Position numbers and translations under genes: made by a program
Shown here: positions 7,850 through 16,148 of the stretch, piece after piece
How the letters are laid out: every line of letters begins with the position of its first letter
Position numbering within the stretch: position 1 is the stretch's first letter
Origin: Pseudomonas fluorescens
GTDB taxonomy: Bacteria; Pseudomonadota; Gammaproteobacteria; Pseudomonadales; Pseudomonadaceae
Length of the DNA: 64,000 nucleotides
Assembly (NCBI RefSeq): GCF_040448305.1
Contig: NZ_CP148752.1
Span: 5,557,501-5,621,500, forward strand
Direction: 5' to 3'
The notes under the pieces: model-generated
Told to the model about the DNA's origin: nothing
The model's input: the letters and a program-made list of their open reading frames with translations, nothing else
The model's database searches: none

Positions 7850-9001
7850 TTACTTGATGGTCAGGGCTTCCAGTTTGCCGCTGTTGCCATACACATAAAT
7901 CGTGTCACCCACCACCAGCGGACGGGCACGCAGGCCGTCGCTGTCGATGCGCTCGCGGCCGACGAAACGACCGTCCACCTGACTCAGCAGGTGCAGGTAA
8001 CCTTCCAGGTCACCGACTGCAACATAGCTGGAGAACACTTCCGGAGCCGACAGTTGACGGCGGGCCAGCGAGTCGTTGCTCCACAAGGCTGTGGTGGAAC
8101 GCTCGTCGATGCCTTCAACGGTGCCCGAAGACAGGCTCACATAAGCGGTACCGAAACCCTGGGCGACACCGGAATAGCTGGAAGCATCACGCTGCCAGAG
8201 CTGACGGCCGCTTTGCAAGTCCAGAGCGGCAACGCGCCCCTGATAGCTGGCGACATACAGCGTCTCGCCCGACAGCAGCAAGCCACCGTCGATGTCGACC
8301 ACGCGTTCCAGCTCCGAACGACCTTGCGGGATCGCTACGCGCTGTTCCCACACCGGTACGCCGTTGGAGATGTCCACGGCAACCACTTTACCGGTCGACA
8401 GGCCAGCCACCGCAAGGCGGTTGGTCACGATCGGCGCACTGGTACCACGCAGGGTCAGTACCGCAGGCGTGCTGTCATAGATCCAGCGACGGTTACCGGT
8501 GGAGGCATCCAGGCCGATCAGACGATCGTCCTGGGTCTGAACCACCACGACGTCACCGTTGTTGGCTGGCGGTGCCAGTACTTCGCTGGACACGCGAGCG
8601 CGCCACTTTTCTTCACCGTTGATCGCGTCCAGGGCAACGATTTCACCCTTGATCGTACCAATGGTGACCAGACCGTAAGCTACGCCAACGGCGCCTGAGA
8701 CAGGCAGCTCGAGGTCTTTCTTCCATTTGACATCGCCGGTGTTGCGGTCCATCGCCATCAACACGCCAGTGACGTCGGCGGCATAGATGGTATCGCCATC
8801 GATGGCCGGAACCAGCATGTTGTAGGATTCGCCCTGACCGTCACCGATCGAACGACTCCACTGCTTCTGCAGAACCACTTCTTCCTTGAAGTCGACCAGT
8901 TCGGCCGGAGGCAGTTCTTTTTTGCTGTTGCTGCTGCAACCCGCGGCCAAAATGGCCAGGGCCAGCAATGCTGCATGTTTCCAACGAATCACGTCACGCA
9001 T
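7850..9001 (-). CDS. bamB: Outer membrane protein assembly factor BamB
   Basis: BamB is the beta-propeller lipoprotein of the BAM complex, which inserts beta-barrel proteins into the outer membrane. The 383-residue product begins with a lipoprotein signal ending in LAAGC, so C22 is the lipidated residue. It then carries repeated PQQ-like blades with recurring GxVxALD and WxR motifs. The frame continues upstream without a stop, but the ATG at 9001 immediately precedes the lipoprotein signal and overlaps the end of yfgM by eight bases. That favours this start and implies translational coupling. A terminator follows. Confidence 0.95.
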   Translation of the reverse strand: MRDVIRWKHAALLALAILAAGCSSNSKKELPPAELVDFKEEVVLQKQWSRSIGDGQGESYNMLVPAIDGDTIYAADVTGVLMAMDRNTGDVKWKKDLELPVSGAVGVAYGLVTIGTIKGEIVALDAINGEEKWRARVSSEVLAPPANNGDVVVVQTQDDRLIGLDASTGNRRWIYDSTPAVLTLRGTSAPIVTNRLAVAGLSTGKVVAVDISNGVPVWEQRVAIPQGRSELERVVDIDGGLLLSGETLYVASYQGRVAALDLQSGRQLWQRDASSYSGVAQGFGTAYVSLSSGTVEGIDERSTTALWSNDSLARRQLSAPEVFSSYVAVGDLEGYLHLLSQVDGRFVGRERIDSDGLRARPLVVGDTIYVYGNSGKLEALTIK

Positions 9002-9635
9002 CCCCTTTGGCAAGGTCGTCCAGCTTGATTTGCAGGCCACCGACCGCCGCTTCATCCGACAGTGCCGCCTTGGCTTTTTGATACGCCGCGCTCGCCTCAT
9101 CGGTACGACCCAACTGCACCAGCAGGTCGCCCTTGAGCTCTTCGCGAGTGGCCAGGAATGCCTTGTCGGCATCGCCTTCGAGCAGCTTCAGCGCTTCGTC
9201 GGCCTTGTTCTGCGCGCCGAGTACCTGGGCCAGACGCTGACGGGCGATTTCGCCCAGCGCCGGGTTGGCCGGTTTGGCGACAATGGCTTTGAGCTCGGTG
9301 GCTGCGTCGTCCAGCTTGCCGCTGTCGACCGCAACCTTGGCCACGAACAGGCTTCCGTACTGTGCGTAGGCGCTGCCGCCGAACTCGCTGTTGAGCTTGC
9401 CGGCCAGGTCCGAAACACGGGCCGCATCAGGCTTGCCGTCAGGCGTCAGCGTGGTTTCGAGCAATTGCTGATAGAGAATCGAGGCGCCTTGCGACTGATT
9501 GCTCTGATATTTCTGGAACGCCTGCCAGCCGAACACGATGACCAGCGCCAACAGGCCGCCAGTTACCAGGGGCTTGCCGTTGCGTGACCACCACTCCTTG
9601 AAATCCGCCAGATGTTCGTCTTCGGTACTCGACAC
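8994..9635 (-). CDS. yfgM: YfgM-type tetratricopeptide membrane protein (SecYEG ancillary subunit)
   Basis: The 213-residue protein has a short cytoplasmic N-terminus, one transmembrane helix at about residues 21-40, and a periplasmic TPR-like helical repeat region. This matches YfgM, which binds SecYEG together with the chaperone PpiD and helps hand over secreted proteins. The position between hisS and bamB is the standard gammaproteobacterial arrangement. The stop overlaps the bamB start. Confidence 0.9.
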   Translation of the reverse strand: MSSTEDEHLADFKEWWSRNGKPLVTGGLLALVIVFGWQAFQKYQSNQSQGASILYQQLLETTLTPDGKPDAARVSDLAGKLNSEFGGSAYAQYGSLFVAKVAVDSGKLDDAATELKAIVAKPANPALGEIARQRLAQVLGAQNKADEALKLLEGDADKAFLATREELKGDLLVQLGRTDEASAAYQKAKAALSDEAAVGGLQIKLDDLAKGDA

Positions 9636-9676
9636 CCCAATACTCCTTAATCGCTAATTCGGCTGTTTAGACAGCT

Positions 9677-10966
9677 TCAACCCTGCACGACGCAGGTGGC
9701 CAGGTGTGCTGCAAGCGCATCCCAGGCAATGCTTTGTTGTTCGCCCTGGCCACGCAGGGGTTTGAAACCTACCACTTGCTGGGCCATTTCGTCGTCACCG
9801 AGGATCAGCGCGTACAGCGCGCCGCTCTTGTCGGCCTTCTTGAACTGGCTTTTGAAACTGCCGGCGCCGGCATTCACTTGCAGGCGCAGGTTGGGCAACT
9901 GATCACGAACGCGCTCCGCCAGGGTCAGGCCGGCCAGTTCGGCAGCTTCACCGAAGGCACAGAGGTAGACGTCGACCTGGCGGGAGATCTCTTGCGGGAT
10001 CTGCTCCAGGGTTTCCAGCAGCAGCACCAGGCGCTCGATGCCCATGGCAAAGCCAACACCGGCGGTCGGCTTGCCGCCCATCTGCTCCACCAGGCCGTCG
10101 TAACGGCCACCGGCACACACGGTGCCCTGGGCGCCGAGTTTGTCGGTGACCCATTCGAAAACGGTCTTGCTGTAATAATCCAGCCCGCGAACCAGCTTCG
10201 GGTTGATCACGTAGGGAATGCCCGCGGCATCCAGACGAGCCTTGAGGCCCTCGAAGTGCACGCGGGACTCTTCGTCGAGGTAGTCGGCCATTTTCGGCGC
10301 ATCGACCAGAATCGCCTGTGTCTCGGCGTTCTTGGTGTCCAGGACGCGCAACGGGTTGGTCTTCAGGCGGCGCTGGCTGTCTTCGTCCAGCTTGTCCAGG
10401 TGTTGCGACAAGAACTCGACCAGTGCTTCACGATAACGACCACGGGATTCGCTGGTGCCCAGGCTGTTCAGTTCGAGCTTGACCGCATCGCGGATGCCCA
10501 GTTCGCCCCACAGGCGCCAGGTCAGCACGATCAGCTCGGCGTCGATGTCCGGACCGTCGAGGTTGAACACCTCGACACCGATCTGGTGGAACTGGCGATA
10601 ACGGCCTTTCTGCGGACGCTCGTGGCGGAACATCGGGCCGATGTACCAGAGTTTCTGAACCTGGCCGCCGCCGGTGATGCCGTGCTCCAGCACCGCGCGC
10701 ACACAGGCCGCCGTGCCTTCAGGGCGCAGGGTCAGGGAGTCGCCGTTGCGGTCGTCGAAGGTGTACATCTCTTTTTCGACGATGTCGGTCACTTCACCGA
10801 TGGAACGCTTGAACAGTTCGGTGAACTCGACGATCGGCATGCGGATCTGCTTGTAACCGTAGTTATCCAGCAGGCGCGAAACGGTGCCCTCGAAATGACG
10901 CCACAGAGGGGTCTGTTCGGGCAGGATGTCATTCATGCCACGAATGGCTTGCAGAGACTTGCTCAC
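9677..10966 (-). CDS. hisS: Histidyl-tRNA synthetase
   Basis: A 429-residue class II synthetase that charges tRNA-His in the cytoplasm. Visible motifs are the N-terminal IRGMNDILPEQT, motif 2 FRHERPQKGRYRQFHQ, and the histidine-specific LVRGLDYYSKTVFEW; the C-terminal part is the anticodon-binding domain. The start is a GTG at 10966, which matches the family N-terminus. It lies in the ispG-hisS-yfgM-bamB gene string with short gaps. Confidence 0.96.
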   Translation of the reverse strand: MSKSLQAIRGMNDILPEQTPLWRHFEGTVSRLLDNYGYKQIRMPIVEFTELFKRSIGEVTDIVEKEMYTFDDRNGDSLTLRPEGTAACVRAVLEHGITGGGQVQKLWYIGPMFRHERPQKGRYRQFHQIGVEVFNLDGPDIDAELIVLTWRLWGELGIRDAVKLELNSLGTSESRGRYREALVEFLSQHLDKLDEDSQRRLKTNPLRVLDTKNAETQAILVDAPKMADYLDEESRVHFEGLKARLDAAGIPYVINPKLVRGLDYYSKTVFEWVTDKLGAQGTVCAGGRYDGLVEQMGGKPTAGVGFAMGIERLVLLLETLEQIPQEISRQVDVYLCAFGEAAELAGLTLAERVRDQLPNLRLQVNAGAGSFKSQFKKADKSGALYALILGDDEMAQQVVGFKPLRGQGEQQSIAWDALAAHLATCVVQG

Positions 10967-11003
10967 TATAAATCCTTAAATTCGTTCGGCTCTTCAGTCA
11001 GGT

Positions 11004-12113
11004 TCAGCCGCGCGCGATAACGGCAGCGTCAGCTTCGACCTTTTCGGCCGCTTTCTGGCGGATCAAGCGTTCAAGCTCATCCACCAGATTGTCATTCGTC
11101 AGCTTCTGCGACGGCTTGCCGTCGATGTAAATCAGGTTCGGCGTGCCACCGGTCAAGCCGATATGGGCTTCCTTGGCTTCGCCCGGGCCGTTGACCACGC
11201 AACCGATAACCGCGACATCCAGCGGCACCAGCAAATCTTCGAGGCGCCCTTCCAGCTCGTTCATGGTCTTGACCACATCGAAGTTCTGCCGCGAGCAGCT
11301 CGGGCAGGCGATGAAGTTGATGCCACGGGAACGCAGGTGCAGGGATTTGAGAATGTCGTAGCCGACTTTCACTTCCTCGACCGGGTCGGCCGCCAACGAG
11401 ATGCGGATAGTATCGCCAATCCCTTCGGCGAGCAGCATACCGAGGCCCACGGCAGATTTCACCGTGCCGGAACGCAATCCACCGGCTTCAGTGATCCCCA
11501 GGTGCAGCGGCTGGACGATTTCCTTGGCCAGCAAGCGGTAGGCTTCGACGGCCATGAACACATCGGAGGCTTTCACGCTGACCTTGAAGTCCTGGAAGTT
11601 CAGGCGTTCAAGGTGCTCGACGTGACGCAAGGCAGACTCGACCAGCGCAGCCGGGGTCGGCTCGCCGTATTTCTTTTGCAGGTCTTTTTCCAGGGAACCG
11701 GCATTGACGCCGATACGGATCGGGATACCGCGGTCACGGGCGGCATCCACCACCGCACGCACGCGGTCTTCGCGACCGATATTGCCCGGGTTGATCCGCA
11801 GGCAATCGACACCCAGTTCGGCTACGCGCAAAGCGATCCGGTAGTCGAAGTGAATGTCGGCAACCAGGGGGACTTTGACCAGCTGCTTGATCTTGCCGAA
11901 GGCTTCGGCGGCGTCCATGTCCGGTACGGAGACCCGCACGATATCGACGCCGGCTGCTTCCAGGCGATTGATTTGCGCGACAGTGGCCGCGACATCGTTG
12001 GTGTCGCTGTTGGTCATGCTCTGCACAGCGATAGGCGCATCGCCGCCAACAGGCACGTTACCGACCCAGATCTTGCGGGATTCGCGACGTTTGATTGGAG
12101 ATTCGCCGTGCAT
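11004..12113 (-). CDS. ispG: 4-hydroxy-3-methylbut-2-enyl diphosphate synthase (flavodoxin)
   Basis: IspG (GcpE) is a [4Fe-4S] enzyme that converts MEcPP to HMBPP in the non-mevalonate isoprenoid pathway. The 369-residue protein has an N-terminal TIM barrel and a C-terminal reductase-like domain. The three cluster cysteines are C270 and C273 (CPSC) and C305 (GCVVNGPGE), with the conserved Glu following. It is the short form, without the extra insert of plant enzymes. The gene begins three bases after rodZ, within a co-directional operon. Confidence 0.96.
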   Translation of the reverse strand: MHGESPIKRRESRKIWVGNVPVGGDAPIAVQSMTNSDTNDVAATVAQINRLEAAGVDIVRVSVPDMDAAEAFGKIKQLVKVPLVADIHFDYRIALRVAELGVDCLRINPGNIGREDRVRAVVDAARDRGIPIRIGVNAGSLEKDLQKKYGEPTPAALVESALRHVEHLERLNFQDFKVSVKASDVFMAVEAYRLLAKEIVQPLHLGITEAGGLRSGTVKSAVGLGMLLAEGIGDTIRISLAADPVEEVKVGYDILKSLHLRSRGINFIACPSCSRQNFDVVKTMNELEGRLEDLLVPLDVAVIGCVVNGPGEAKEAHIGLTGGTPNLIYIDGKPSQKLTNDNLVDELERLIRQKAAEKVEADAAVIARG

Positions 12114-12116
12114 GAC

Positions 12117-13133
12117 TTATTGACCCAATTTCAGGCGAGCAGTCTCGCCACTGGTGAACGGAGCGACATCAACCGGCTGGCCGTTGTAGCTGACCTGAGC
12201 GCCACGGGCAAAGCCCAGGCGCACGGTAAACGGTGGTTTGCCATTGACTGCCAGGCTGTCGCCTTTGCGTTTGAGACCGCTGAACAGCACCTTGCCGCTA
12301 CCGTCGGTCACTTGTGTCCAGCAATCGGCGGTGAACTGCACCTTGACCTGGCCTTGACCGGCCACTGGCGCGGCTACCGCTGGAGCAGGAGCCGGAGCGA
12401 CAGGGGCCACCGGTGCAGTCACCACAGGGGCCGGGACGGCAGGAGCTGCCGGAACCGGAGTTGCCGGCGTGGTGTGCGCGGATACGGCTGGTGTGGTCGG
12501 CGCTGCCGGGGCGACGGGTGCAGTCGCTTGAGCCTGCTCTGGTGCTTCAGCCGGAGCGTCGGCCTGTGGCAGCGCGAGGACGGTTCCGCCTTCGGTCTGA
12601 CCTTCCACGACGGCTTGGTCTTCCGGCTCGTCCAGCGGGTGAATCTGTGTCGTACCGTCGGCGCCTTCGACTTCAACGTGCTCTGGTGCCAGACCGATCA
12701 GGTCCTTGGTGCGCATCGAGGTCTGATCCTGCCACCAGACAAAACCGCCGCCAATCACCGCGACCAGCAACAGCAGGCTGACGATTCGCAAAATGGTGTG
12801 GGAAACCCGGACCGGTTCTTCGATACGACCCAGGCTGTGAACACTGCTGCCCTGGGAATCGGTACCGGTGGATTGATCGAATTGCTGGACCAGAACGGCC
12901 TGGTCCATGCCGAGCAATTTGGCATAGGCACGAATGTAACCACGGGCAAAAGTATGCCCGGGCAGCTTGTCAAAGGCGCCTGCTTCCAAATTGCTCAGGG
13001 AAGTGGTGGTGAGGTTGAGCTTGAGGGCCACTTCGGCCAGCGACCAGCCATTGCTTTCGCGGGCCTGGCGCAAAATCTCACCGGGGTTTACGCGATTCGC
13101 TGCTACAACTTCGGGATGCGCCGCTTTCATCAT
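12117..13133 (-). CDS. rodZ: Cell-shape protein RodZ
   Basis: RodZ links the MreB cytoskeleton to the elongation machinery. The 338-residue protein has a cytoplasmic helix-turn-helix (Cro/C1-type) domain at about 15-80 and a transmembrane helix at about 114-134. A long Pro/Ala-rich periplasmic linker at about 190-255 leads to a C-terminal beta domain (DUF4115, with CWTQVTDGSGKVLFSG). Two adjacent ATG codons stand at the start, and the 5' end overlaps pilW by four bases. That suggests coupled translation. Confidence 0.93.
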   Translation of the reverse strand: MMKAAHPEVVAANRVNPGEILRQARESNGWSLAEVALKLNLTTTSLSNLEAGAFDKLPGHTFARGYIRAYAKLLGMDQAVLVQQFDQSTGTDSQGSSVHSLGRIEEPVRVSHTILRIVSLLLLVAVIGGGFVWWQDQTSMRTKDLIGLAPEHVEVEGADGTTQIHPLDEPEDQAVVEGQTEGGTVLALPQADAPAEAPEQAQATAPVAPAAPTTPAVSAHTTPATPVPAAPAVPAPVVTAPVAPVAPAPAPAVAAPVAGQGQVKVQFTADCWTQVTDGSGKVLFSGLKRKGDSLAVNGKPPFTVRLGFARGAQVSYNGQPVDVAPFTSGETARLKLGQ

Positions 13134-13888
13134 TGCTCCGACAGGTATTGCTGATATTCCGGCGTACCGGGATAGAGTCTTTTTAGTTGCAGGCCGGCAC
13201 TTGCGGCCTTGTCGCGGTCTTCGAACACTTTTGCCAGCCGAATGCCGAGCAACAGACTACGTGCATTTTGTTCGGAGAGCTGGCTAAAACGGTCGTAATA
13301 GTCACGTGCGGGCACATAATGCCTGTCTTCGTAAGACAACTCAGCCATTTCCAGCAATGCACGAGGTTGTTGGCGGTTCAGGCGCAGGGCTTTTTCCAGT
13401 TGCTGCAGGGCCAGATCACGCTGACCGAGCATTGCAGCAGTCATGCCCAGGTTCTCGAACACTCGCGAACGCTCAGGATACAGGGTATCGGCAGCGGCTT
13501 GTTCAAAGCGCTCGTAGGCTTCCTTGTAACGCTTCTGCTCGAACAGAAAACTGCCGTAGTTATTGAGGATTCGTGCATCGGCGGGACGGGAAGACAGTGC
13601 CTTGCGAAAATGCTCGTCGGCAAGTGCAGGTTCCATCTCGGCCTGGAACACCAGCCCCAGCGCCGCATTGGCATCCGGGTCGGAGTCATCCAGATCCAAC
13701 GCTTTCTTCAGCGGAACCTTGGCGCGCTCGGTCATGCCTTGTTGCAAATACCCGATACCGAGTTGCACATATGCCTGACGCGCTTCATCACGGCCCTTGC
13801 TGGTCTTCATCGGGTTGTAATCGCCCGAAAGCACGCAGCCAGCACACAGGCTGGCCAACAGCAAAAGCAGCGCAAAGCGCAGGGACAT
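13130..13888 (-). CDS. pilW: Type IV pilus biogenesis lipoprotein PilW (PilF)
   Basis: The 252-residue product has a lipoprotein signal peptide with lipobox LCAGC (lipidated C18), followed by about six TPR units, as in the pilotin that places the PilQ secretin in the outer membrane. Its place between rlmN and rodZ is the usual one in Pseudomonas. It overlaps rodZ by four bases. Confidence 0.92.
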   Translation of the reverse strand: MSLRFALLLLLASLCAGCVLSGDYNPMKTSKGRDEARQAYVQLGIGYLQQGMTERAKVPLKKALDLDDSDPDANAALGLVFQAEMEPALADEHFRKALSSRPADARILNNYGSFLFEQKRYKEAYERFEQAAADTLYPERSRVFENLGMTAAMLGQRDLALQQLEKALRLNRQQPRALLEMAELSYEDRHYVPARDYYDRFSQLSEQNARSLLLGIRLAKVFEDRDKAASAGLQLKRLYPGTPEYQQYLSEQ

Positions 13889-13904
13889 AGAGTTCCTCTC
13901 TTGG

Positions 13905-15047
13905 TTATTTCGCGGCGTCTTGCGCTACATCGTTGTCGGCGTTGAGTTCACGCACGGCGATATAACGTTCGCTGCGACGGGTGCGATCCAGCACCTGCCC
14001 TACCAATTGACCACATGCGGCGTCGATGTCTTCACCACGGGTGGTGCGGACGGTGACGTTGAAGCCGGCATGATGAAGCTGATCCTGGAAACGACGAATA
14101 GCGTTGTTGCTCGGGCGCTCGTAACCGGAGTGCGGGAACGGGTTGAACGGGATCAGGTTGATCTTGCACGGGATGTTCTTCAGCAGCTCGATCATTTCCA
14201 CCGCGTGCTCGACCTTGTCATTGATGTCTTTGAGCAAGGTGTATTCGATGGTCAGCACGCGCTTTTCGCCGAGATTCGACATGTAGCGCTGGCACGACTC
14301 GAGCAGCATCTTAAGCGGATACTTCTTGTTGATCGGCACCAATTGGTTACGCAATGCGTCATTCGGTGCGTGCAGGGACAACGCCAGGGAGACGTCGATG
14401 TGCTTGGAGAGCTCATCGATCATCGGCACCACGCCGGAGGTCGACAGGGTCACACGGCGCTTGGAAATGCCGTAGCCCAGGTCGTCCATCATCAAATGCA
14501 TGGCCGCGACGACGTTGTCGAAGTTCAGCAGCGGCTCACCCATGCCCATCATCACCACGTTGGTGATGGCACGGTCGACGGTTGCCGGGACGCTGCCAAA
14601 GGATTTGTTGGCAATCCACACCTGGCCGATGACTTCGGCGGCGGTGAGGTTGCTGTTGAAGCCTTGCTTGCCGGTGGAGCAGAAACTGCAATCCAGGGCA
14701 CAGCCTGCCTGGGACGAAACGCACAGGGTGCCGCGTTTGCCCTGGGGAATGTACACGGTCTCGACGCAGCTGCCGGACGCCACGCGCACCACCCACTTGC
14801 GGGTGCCGTCGCTGGAGATGTCCTCGCTGACCACTTCCGGACCACGGACCTCAGCAACAACCTTGAGTTTTTCACGCAAGGCCTTGCTGACGTTCGTCAT
14901 GGCATCGAAATCATCGACACCAAAGTGGTGAATCCATTTCATTACCTGACCGGCACGGAAACGCTTCTCCCCGATTGAGTCGAAGAATTTTTCCATTTCC
15001 AGCTGAGTCAGACCCAGCAGGTTAATTTTTACAGTCGATGTAGTCAT
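13905..15047 (-). CDS. rlmN: Dual-specificity 23S rRNA/tRNA methyltransferase RlmN
   Basis: RlmN is a radical-SAM enzyme that methylates C2 of A2503 in 23S rRNA and A37 in certain tRNAs. The CxxxCxxC cluster motif is at C116, C120 and C123. A further conserved cysteine near the C-terminus in DIDAACGQL is the one that carries the methyl intermediate. Length (380 residues) is normal for Pseudomonas. It is the first gene of the rlmN-pilW-rodZ-ispG-hisS string. Confidence 0.96.
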   Translation of the reverse strand: MTTSTVKINLLGLTQLEMEKFFDSIGEKRFRAGQVMKWIHHFGVDDFDAMTNVSKALREKLKVVAEVRGPEVVSEDISSDGTRKWVVRVASGSCVETVYIPQGKRGTLCVSSQAGCALDCSFCSTGKQGFNSNLTAAEVIGQVWIANKSFGSVPATVDRAITNVVMMGMGEPLLNFDNVVAAMHLMMDDLGYGISKRRVTLSTSGVVPMIDELSKHIDVSLALSLHAPNDALRNQLVPINKKYPLKMLLESCQRYMSNLGEKRVLTIEYTLLKDINDKVEHAVEMIELLKNIPCKINLIPFNPFPHSGYERPSNNAIRRFQDQLHHAGFNVTVRTTRGEDIDAACGQLVGQVLDRTRRSERYIAVRELNADNDVAQDAAK

Positions 15048-15075
15048 GGATTCACCTTCACTCTTAAGCCAATGC

Positions 15076-15501
15076 TTAGCGAGTGGTTACTTCAGTAGCT
15101 GCGAAGAAGTACGAGATTTCGCGAGCGGCAGCGGCTTCGGAGTCCGAACCGTGTACAGCGTTGGCGTCGATGGAGTCAGCGAAGTCAGCACGGATGGTGC
15201 CGGCAGCAGCTTCTTTAGGGTTGGTAGCGCCCATCAGCTCACGGTTCAGAGCAATAGCGTTTTCGCCTTCCAGAACCTGAACGACAACCGGACCGGAGAT
15301 CATGAAAGCAACCAGGTCGTTGAAGAAACCACGAGCGCTGTGCTCAGCGTAGAAGCCTTCAGCTTCGGCTTTGGACAGTTGCTTCAGCTTCGAAGCTACA
15401 ACGCGCAGGCCAGCTTTTTCGAAACGAGTGGTGATCTCGCCGATAACGTTTTTAGCAACGGCGTCAGGCTTGATGATGGAGAAAGTACGTTGAACAGCCA
15501 T
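15076..15501 (-). CDS. ndk: Nucleoside diphosphate kinase
   Basis: The 141-residue enzyme transfers the terminal phosphate between nucleoside triphosphates and diphosphates. The phosphorylated histidine is H117 in NAVHGSDS, and the N-terminal TFSIIKPDAV motif is intact. It sits between the isc operon terminator and rlmN. Confidence 0.97.
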   Translation of the reverse strand: MAVQRTFSIIKPDAVAKNVIGEITTRFEKAGLRVVASKLKQLSKAEAEGFYAEHSARGFFNDLVAFMISGPVVVQVLEGENAIALNRELMGATNPKEAAAGTIRADFADSIDANAVHGSDSEAAAAREISYFFAATEVTTR

Positions 15502-15528
15502 GGTGTAACTCCAGAAACGGTAATTTAC

Positions 15529-15560
15529 GAAAAATTAAACCCGCGAATTATACGCGGGTT
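15529..15560 (-). terminator. Terminator at the end of the isc operon
   Basis: AACCCGCG and CGCGGGTT form a stem with a seven-base loop. The A-rich stretch on the plus strand at 15529-15539 gives a T-run on the minus strand, 30 bases after iscX. Confidence 0.8.
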
Positions 15561-15589
15561 CTCGGGTATTGCCTAACCTGCGGCGTGGC

Positions 15590-15790
15590 TCAGTGGCGTT
15601 CTTCGATCCAGTTGGCCTGAATGGCCTCCAGGATCTTTTCGCCACAATGCTCAGGCATGTCGTCGAAATCGGGCAGTTCCATCACCCATTTACGCAGATC
15701 GACGAAGTTGACCGACATAGGGTCCACGTCGGGCTTGCTTTCAGCCAGCTGGATCGCGATCTCCAGCACATCAGTCCACTTGAGTTTCAT
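15590..15790 (-). CDS. iscX: Fe-S assembly protein IscX
   Basis: IscX is a small acidic protein that binds IscS and iron and modulates cluster assembly. The 66-residue product matches the family over its whole length (start MKLKWTDVLEIA, conserved DLRKWVMELPDF). The frame is open upstream, but the ATG at 15790 gives the family length and lies 14 bases after fdx. It is the last gene of the isc operon. Confidence 0.94.
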   Translation of the reverse strand: MKLKWTDVLEIAIQLAESKPDVDPMSVNFVDLRKWVMELPDFDDMPEHCGEKILEAIQANWIEERH

Positions 15791-15804
15791 GACAATTCCT
15801 TGAA

Positions 15805-16146
15805 TCAGTGCGCTGCTTCGGCTGCGTGGTTGAGCGAGTACTTCGGAATTTCGACGGTCAGGTCTTCGGTACCGACCTTGGCCTGACAACCCAGGCGCGA
15901 TTGCGCTTCCAGCCCCCAAGCCTTGTCAAGATAGTCCTCTTCCAGCTCGTCAGCCTCTTCCAGCGAGTCGAAACCCTCGCGGATGATGCAGTGGCAAGTA
16001 GTGCAGGCGCAGACGCCACCGCAAGCACTTTCCATCTCGATATGGTGCTCATGTGCCAGCTCGAGGATGGACGTACCGGTCTCAGCCTCTACAACCATGC
16101 CTTCGGGGCAGAACTTCTCGTGTGGCAGAAAAATGACCTGCGGCAT
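15805..16146 (-). CDS. fdx: ISC-type [2Fe-2S] ferredoxin
   Basis: The 113-residue adrenodoxin-type ferredoxin supplies electrons for cluster assembly on IscU. The ligands are C42, C48 and C51 in the ACGGVCACTTC loop, with C87 further on. It lies two bases after hscA and just before iscX, in the usual order. Confidence 0.96.
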   Translation of the reverse strand: MPQVIFLPHEKFCPEGMVVEAETGTSILELAHEHHIEMESACGGVCACTTCHCIIREGFDSLEEADELEEDYLDKAWGLEAQSRLGCQAKVGTEDLTVEIPKYSLNHAAEAAH

Positions 16147-16148
16147 CG

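Noticed and set aside
9002..9172. N-terminal extension of BamB
   Set aside because: The extra residues lie inside yfgM in another frame, and the lipoprotein signal begins exactly at the ATG 9001.
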